From Notolepis coatsorum (taxonomy: Eukaryota; Chordata; Actinopteri; Aulopiformes; Paralepididae), in the NCBI GenBank assembly GCA_963971535.1, contig OZ020593.1:21353721-21417720 (forward strand): a stretch of 64,000 bases of DNA. Direction: 5' to 3'. Shown one piece after another: positions 58,549-64,000 of the stretch; position 1 is the stretch's first letter, and every line of letters starts with the position of its first letter. Both the position numbers and the translations under genes were made by a program. The notes beneath the pieces were generated by a model, which saw only the letters and a program-made list of their open reading frames with translations, did not search any database and was not told the origin of the DNA.

Positions 58549-61546
58549 TCATGATGCCGTGAGCGGCGTCAGTTTGCCCTTCACCCTCTTCTTCTTCTCC
58601 AGTTTCTTCTGGATCTTGTTCACGTACCCGTCCTCCACCGTCTCCACCGTGTTGAAGATGATGGCCGTCTCGTCTCTCTTCTTGAGGGGGACAGGGGCCG
58701 GCGCTTCCTCTTCTTCCTGTTTGACCTCCTGCTCTTCTTTGGCAGCTTCGTCCTCCGCCAGCTTCTTCAAGCGGAATTCTTTTCTCTTCCTCTTCTTACG
58801 CTCCCTTTCCACCTTGCGCTTCGCTCGCTTCGCCTGAACCTCTTCCGATAATGGGTTCTTTGGGGTTCCCTGCTGGAAACGGAACATTGTATACTGAGTT
58901 ACATGTGTCATTATGGTGGTTATAAGGATAAATGTGTAACATGGATCAAGGCAACTGGTCTCCTGGCCTTTACAGACAGAGGTGGTGCCGTTTTTAGACG
59001 AGACGCACCTCATAGACTTGCAACTGGTGAACTGTTCTGATCTGAATCTTAATAGTAAACATTGTTAGGACTATCTGACTCTTAATAAACACTGTGAGGA
59101 CTTACCATCTAATAATAAACACTGTTAAGACTATCTGACTCTTGATAATAAACACTGTGAGGACTATGACTCTTAATAATAAAACTATCTGACTCTTACT
59201 AATAAACACTGTTTGACTATCTGATTCTTAATAATAAACACTGCACTGACTCTGGTGCAGTGTGTTACTACGGTTTTGGACCATGTATACCATCATCACT
59301 ATTACTACTGTCTGGCTGAATCCTGCCACTCACTACTACTACTGTCATCACTATTATCATTATTACTTTGCGCTTTGTTCTACAGTATGCAGTTCTATTA
59401 TTATTATTACTACCCATCCTACCTGTACCCCAGCAACACCACATTGTAAATAGTCTACCTACTATAACACCACCCAACTATAAATGTAATTGAATCGTCT
59501 CATCTTTTGTTGAAGACAGTAACAGCCACAGGTCCTTCTTCAAATTACTCACCCATTGCTTTTTATTCAGGGGCTTTGACACATTTATTTATCAATTATA
59601 TTATTATAAAAAGTCTACTGCAGTCTGTACAGATAGTCTACAGTTCTACAGTTTTTACAGAGCTATTGCAGTCTGTACAGAGCCACTGCAGTCTATACAC
59701 TGCCTACCCTTCCATAAGCTTTGAAACCATTGGCAAACATCCATACCTTCCCTCTCGACTCTTCGATCTTCTCATGAAGTCTCTGGCGTAGAACATCTAC
59801 TGCGGAGAAGGTCGTTTCAGCCTTTCCCCCTTCGACACAAAACATACAAATTATACATTAGGATAGAGTAACAGTGTATTTTTAAAAACAGTACGAGATG
59901 TGTACGATACGATGGTTTAAAACAAATGCGTTATCAATTGAGTAAAAACGAGACAGCCATGACCCATTACAGTGCATGACCCTCTTTGCGCCGCCCCTGT
60001 GCCTCAAATAGATCCGCTATCAGCTCTATCTTCAATCTTCCAAATGTTCAGTTGCTATCGCTATTAGCTCTATCTTTAATCTTTCAAAATGTTCAGTTGC
60101 TATTGCATGCACTCATCTGTGTTTCACTACACACTTGAGTGCATGCTTATCAACTGCTAGTCTGCAACACTACTATCACCGACATCTAAGAAGGGAGATC
60201 CCCCCTTGAATGGCCCTTCTAAGGTTTCTCTCCTCCACACTGCCTGTGGAGCTTTTCCCCCTATTGTTAGGTTTTAGTGAGTTTTTCCTTACCTTCGCGT
60301 GGGGTATGTCTGGGAGTGCTTGCATTCTTTCATTTATTTGCATTCATCTTAAATGTTTTGGACCTTATGGTGTTCTTGTTCTGTTCTTGACTTATTGTTA
60401 TGTTTTCTTCTTGACTTGTTTAAAGAAGACCTGTACGGCCCATGGGGAAATTAACGTGTGTTGTCGGGCCTTATAAATAAATTTGATTTGATTTGATCAA
60501 AACAAATAGATTATTGATCTGGGCTAACGGTGAGAGATTAGTAAATGTACCTTTAGAGTTCTGTGTTTTAGCTACTGTTGTTCCGTTGGTAATCTTTGCT
60601 TTGGGGGCAGCATTCTGCTCTGCTGTACCAGGTCCTTTCGATGCTGCAGGACTGGGTGACGGTTTCTGGTGCTTCTGCGGGTGTTTGGGAGCCGGTTTGT
60701 TCTTATTGAGGCCCTTTCCTGCGGCCTGTTTCAGTTTGCGTTTGCTCTTCTTTGAAAGACCAGTATCAATACATCCACTCCTAAAAGGAACTTCACATGA
60801 TGATGACAGATAGAAAAAAAACATGTAACTTTTAGAGTCTCTTACAGAACTTACATTAGATTATATTTTAAAATGTTAAATGTATTATCATACAGCACAG
60901 GTACAGTACACCGAAAAGAGGTTTGGCATCCAACCAGAGTGCAAATATAACAGTAAAGTGCTAATAGTGGTAATCAGATGTGCAGAGTTGTACCCCCCCC
61001 CCCCCCCCACCTGCAATGTAGTTCCCCCCTCCACCCCTCCTACCTACCAACCTCCTCCAATGTACAGTTTCTTCGTCAAATGTATATACTCTTTTTTAGA
61101 CTCTTCTTGTATCACAAACAGTACTGTATTTGTAAATCTGGTATGTCATAAATGTATAGATGTAGCAGTACTGTCTATCTGTATGTCGTGTGTGTCATAA
61201 ATGTTATGATGAATTGAAAATGGGGGACCCTGATGTAAACAAGACGAAAGTCTTTCTCTGGTCTGCATCCCCCTAACAATTGTGTGTATTGAGCTGTACT
61301 GTACCCATTCTGCAATCTGTTAATAAAATGTTCAATCAATCAATCAATTGTAGTATACAGTGATACAGGTATAAAGACACTACTAATGGTAGTAAGTCAT
61401 ACTGTCCAGCATTTGACTACATGCACACACATTAGACACTACATCCACTTACCAAATGATTTCTTCCACGGTTCTTGATTTTGTTTAGCACAGACCTTAC
61501 TGCCTAGCTTTTGAAAATATGAATCCTTGGCAGCGAGACTTTCCAT
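58549..61546 (-). pseudogene. surf6: surf6 copy B, C-terminally truncated
   Basis: Exons in gene order: 61546-61453, 60790-60551, 59829-59747 and 58872 onward. All splice sites and frames are kept. Exon 2 lacks 12 bp in frame compared with copy A. Exon 4 runs to KGKLTPLT, after which the junction supplies two new codons and a stop (58549), giving about 246 residues. The lost part is the conserved C-terminal SURF6 domain. Its promoter copy looks intact, so transcription is possible. I call it a pseudogene because the family-defining domain is missing, but a stable N-terminal product cannot be ruled out. Confidence 0.85.
59977..60496 (+). mobile_element. Copy-B-specific LINE 3' end insertion
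   Basis: This 520-bp insert is absent from copy A, where 'cattacagtgca' joins directly to 'tcaaaacaaat' (about 55780-55802). It ends 'aataaatttgatttgattt' + 'ga', a LINE-like tail. It lies in surf6-B intron 2. Confidence 0.85.
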
Positions 61547-61893
61547 CTCGAGGAAGAAACGGAGCTCCAACTCCAACTACCAGGTCGGACAGCTAACGCG
61601 AGGTCACGCTGTTTCAAACCAGCTAGCTGGTGAATAAGACTTCTACACAAAGCAAATATACCAAATAAGAAAAAAAAAAACTAAAACATAATAACACGCA
61701 GAATGACAATGAATCGGTACAAAATAATATAGGTAATCCCAACATGCACCACGTGTGTAGAGACGACGGGGCGGGGCTTAGACGTGAAGGTTTGAACCGG
61801 AAGTAGTAGCACCCTAAATATTCCCCCTTTTATTAAAATAATGTGAGTCGCTGCCCTGTCCGTCAAATTGCTCCACTCAAATTTTCATTTATT
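61547..61893. promoter_or_regulatory. Bidirectional surf6-B/surf1 promoter, copy B
   Basis: The E-box CACGTG (61750-61755), GC box (61768-61777) and ETS-type 'accggaagt' (61796-61804) are all kept at the same spacing as in copy A. Small insertions near the surf6 side make it 347 bp long. It is the nearest promoter to the body of surf1. Confidence 0.7.
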
Positions 61894-63929
61894 ATGACCA
61901 CTCTGAAGTTCATGTTGTCATGCTCCACCAAGGCCCTCTACATAATAAGAAATAACGTAAGTTTTTATTGATCACATTTTACAATACATACATAGGTTGT
62001 TGTGAATGACAGACTTCGAGAGGACAGGTTTAAAGGGATATTTCACTTCAGTATGTACAGTTTCTTCCCCTTCGGATGTATATATTTTTTATGATCTCTT
62101 TTTACTACACAGTTCTGTATATCTGTTTGTCGTGTATGTCATAAATGTCATGATGAATTGAAAATGGGGGACCCCGATGTAAACAAGACGAAAGTCTTTT
62201 TCTGGTCTGCATCCTCTTAGCAGTTTGTTTTGTATATTGAGCTGTACTGTATTGTACCCATTCTGCAATCTGTTAATAAAGTTTTCAATCAATCAATCAA
62301 TTCCGAATTGAAAATGGGGGACCCTGATGTAAACCAGACAAACGTCTTTCTCTGGTCTGCATCCCCTTAACAATTGTGTGTATTGAGCCGTACTGTATTG
62401 TACCCATTTTGCAATCTGTTAAATAAAGTTTTCATTCATTCATCCCAGTGTCAAGCTCCTCATTCACTTCCATTAATTTCGAGGACCATGTCTAAATAGC
62501 ATATACTTCTGAAGTTTAAACAAACTATACAGCAATATTATACAATATCTTTTTCTCAGTCAAATGTTCTTTTTAGCTAATGTTGCCATTTTCAAAATAT
62601 CAGTAAAGGAACTATTTCTCACTTGAGGTTTAGTTTGACCAACTGTTGACCTGCCCTCCCTTTTACAGAATGTTTAGAATCTTTCTTTCAGCAAGGCATC
62701 ACATAACCATGGGTAACCACTCCCATCCACATCCCATGCAGGGAAAAGATACACGGTACATTCAAAGCTTCAAAGCTTGCCCGGATCTGCTTTTATTTTT
62801 CAAAGGTAGTAAATCTGTAAAGACACACCAAATACCAAAATAAACATGTGCCTTTGACTCAGAATTATCAGTTTTATTGAAATATGCACAGCAGTAGCGT
62901 CAGGTGGCGTAGCGGAGATTGCGTTCGTCACCAACCCCGGAGCTGTTCGCCTGTTCGAATCCAGCTCACAGCTCCGGGGTTGTCACCAGCTTGGCTGGCC
63001 GTTCACACTAATACAATTGGCAGTATTAGAGGGTGGGAGAAGCTGGCGGGGTGGGTCCGGGTTGTTGTAAACAGTGACTCCTACAGTTCGGTCGGGGCGC
63101 CTGCTAAGCGCGGATGGGACCTGAGTGGGATAGTGTGATCCTTCCACACGCTACGCCCTCTCGGAGAATATCCGCGCTGCCAGGTGAAAAGAAGCGGTTG
63201 ATTGGCTGGACGTGTGTCGGAGGAAGCACGTGATAGCCTCCACTCTCCCAGATGATCTGACTGTGGGGGGTAAGTGCGCAGCGACCAGGAAGGGGATTGG
63301 GAATTGGCATAACGACTAACATTGGGATGGGAGAAAATCGGAAGAAAAATGGAGGGGGAAAAAGATAAAAAAAAAAAAAAAAAAATATGATGTTTAGACT
63401 AGGTCCCCAAAATGAATGGAAGTGAATGTGGAGCCTGACACCTGGGAGGAATGGTGGTGTTGACAGCGGACAATGAGGAACAGTGGTCACTAGCTTACTT
63501 GTAAATGGACGTACATAGAGGTACGTTTTTTGGAGCTGTTTTAGTCGAACTACTAACGTTAACTAACTACTGAATATAGCAACTTAGTTATCTATCTTGC
63601 CACAAAACATTGTCTGTATTAAACGATCTGTTGTTTTTTCAGACACATGTGATTTACATCAAGAGGACTCTCCTTCTCCCCAGAGTGCCTCTCCCCAGAC
63701 GTGCAGATGGTATAACTAGATGATGTTCAACATAATGATGGCATTACTGCATTCAGCTGTCCTTTCTTCAGATTCACACCTGCTTTCCTGAATGTCTCTA
63801 GGCAAGTTCAACCCCTTTTGGCGGCGGTCAAGTTCCACGGTTACCGCTGTGGCGAAAGGAGAGGACGCCTTCCTGAAATGGCTCCTGCTTCTGATTCCTG
63901 TCACCACATTTGGCCTGGGGACATGGCAG
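61894..63929 (+). CDS. surf1: Surfeit locus protein 1, cytochrome c oxidase assembly factor (5' part)
   Basis: Inner mitochondrial membrane protein needed to assemble cytochrome c oxidase. Exons seen: 61894-61956, 63643-63709 and 63802-63929, phases matching; the rest lies beyond the window. The N-terminus is rich in Arg, Lys and hydroxyl residues and lacks acidic residues for about 40 residues, as expected for a mitochondrial presequence. The third exon reads [20 protein letters not shown] and then the first membrane segment [18 protein letters not shown], nearly the same as human SURF1 at this point. The final donor (gtatga) is at 63930. The exon 1 choice is duplicated (see 57159-57221). 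It is head-to-head with surf6 copy B. Confidence 0.9.
62120..62442 (+). mobile_element. Two CAAT-tailed element ends in tandem (surf1 intron 1)
   Basis: One copy ends at about 62302 in (CAAT)n, and a second starts immediately ('gaattgaaaatgggggaccc') and ends at 62442 in (CATT)n. The right duplication breakpoint at 62155 lies inside the first. Confidence 0.75.
62898..63385 (+). mobile_element. tRNA-headed SINE (type 1), 'aggtggcgtagcgg' subfamily
   Basis: Box A is 'ggtggcgtagcgg' and box B 'tgttcgaatcc'. It shares the body with the copy at 20325-20822 and ends in poly-A at about 63367-63385. It lies in surf1 intron 1, about 260 bp before exon 2. Confidence 0.85.
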
Positions 63930-64000
63930 GTATGATTTAATTTATACAGTTCTACCAACAGTACACCTTCTATGGAGTGTTAACACTATTAGGATCCACT

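Larger units (their letters stand above)
54023..62155. repeat. Direct tandem duplication of the surf6-surf1 junction (A 54023-58556, B 58557-62155)
   Basis: Copy A and copy B match almost base for base outside later insertions. Both contain surf6 exons 1-3, the 5' part of surf6 exon 4, the shared promoter, surf1 exon 1 and the sequence 'gacttcgagaggacaggttt' beyond it. The junction at 58556/58557 joins 'gtcatgatg' to 'ccgtgagcggcgtc'. The parent breakpoints are at about 54023 (inside surf6 exon 4) and 62155 (inside a CAAT-tailed element). Little or no microhomology is seen. Confidence 0.9.

Overview
The window is nuclear DNA from a ray-finned fish, most likely a teleost. The genes have spliced vertebrate exons with GT-AG introns. 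There is an intronless fish-type TRIM ubiquitin ligase. The intergenic and intronic DNA is crowded with fish-typical mobile elements (tRNA-headed SINEs, L2-like LINE ends, hAT, piggyBac-like and Harbinger remnants) and with CA, CT, TAA and TAC microsatellites.

Layout, left to right. 1-5.6 kb holds only AT-rich repeat debris. 5.69-7.37 kb is a single-exon RING/B-box/SPRY TRIM gene on the minus strand, with a TATA box and a duplicated CRE-like promoter block. 7.7-13.5 kb is a transposon graveyard: a CT/CA microsatellite, an L2 fragment with a perfect 121-bp inverted partner, a broken Harbinger transposase and a piggyBac-like element. 13.56-26.17 kb (+) is a complete five-exon st6galnac6 sialyltransferase gene (about 338 residues). 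29.66-39.54 kb (-) is a complete 12-exon spout1 gene (382 residues). 42.33-51.66 kb (-) is a complete 12-exon kyat1 gene (420 residues), with Lys246 as the PLP lysine. 53.64-56.86 kb (-) is an intact four-exon surf6 gene (376 residues). surf1 starts head-to-head with surf6 and runs off the right edge of the window.

The most notable structure is a recent direct tandem duplication at the surf6/surf1 locus (copy A 54023-58556, copy B 58557-62155). The duplicated unit holds most of surf6, the roughly 300-bp intergenic promoter and the first coding exon of surf1. Intact surf6 therefore sits beside promoter A, while the nearest first exon to the surf1 body sits beside promoter B. Promoter B also faces a surf6 copy whose C-terminus is cut off at the junction. 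Promoter A faces a second surf1 first exon that encodes the same peptide. Both promoter copies keep an E-box, a GC box and an ETS-type site. Three transposon insertions are present in only one copy, so they post-date the duplication.

Synteny: st6galnac6, spout1, kyat1, surf6 and surf1 all have human orthologues on 9q34. spout1 and kyat1 are direct neighbours in human as well, and this supports calling the aminotransferase kyat1 rather than kyat3. The gene products act separately: Golgi glycan sialylation, RNA methylation, cytosolic transamination, nucleolar ribosome assembly and cytochrome-oxidase assembly. I see no operon-like pathway linking them. Exon boundaries were assigned by hand from splice consensus, reading-frame phase and recalled human proteins; no alignment program was run.
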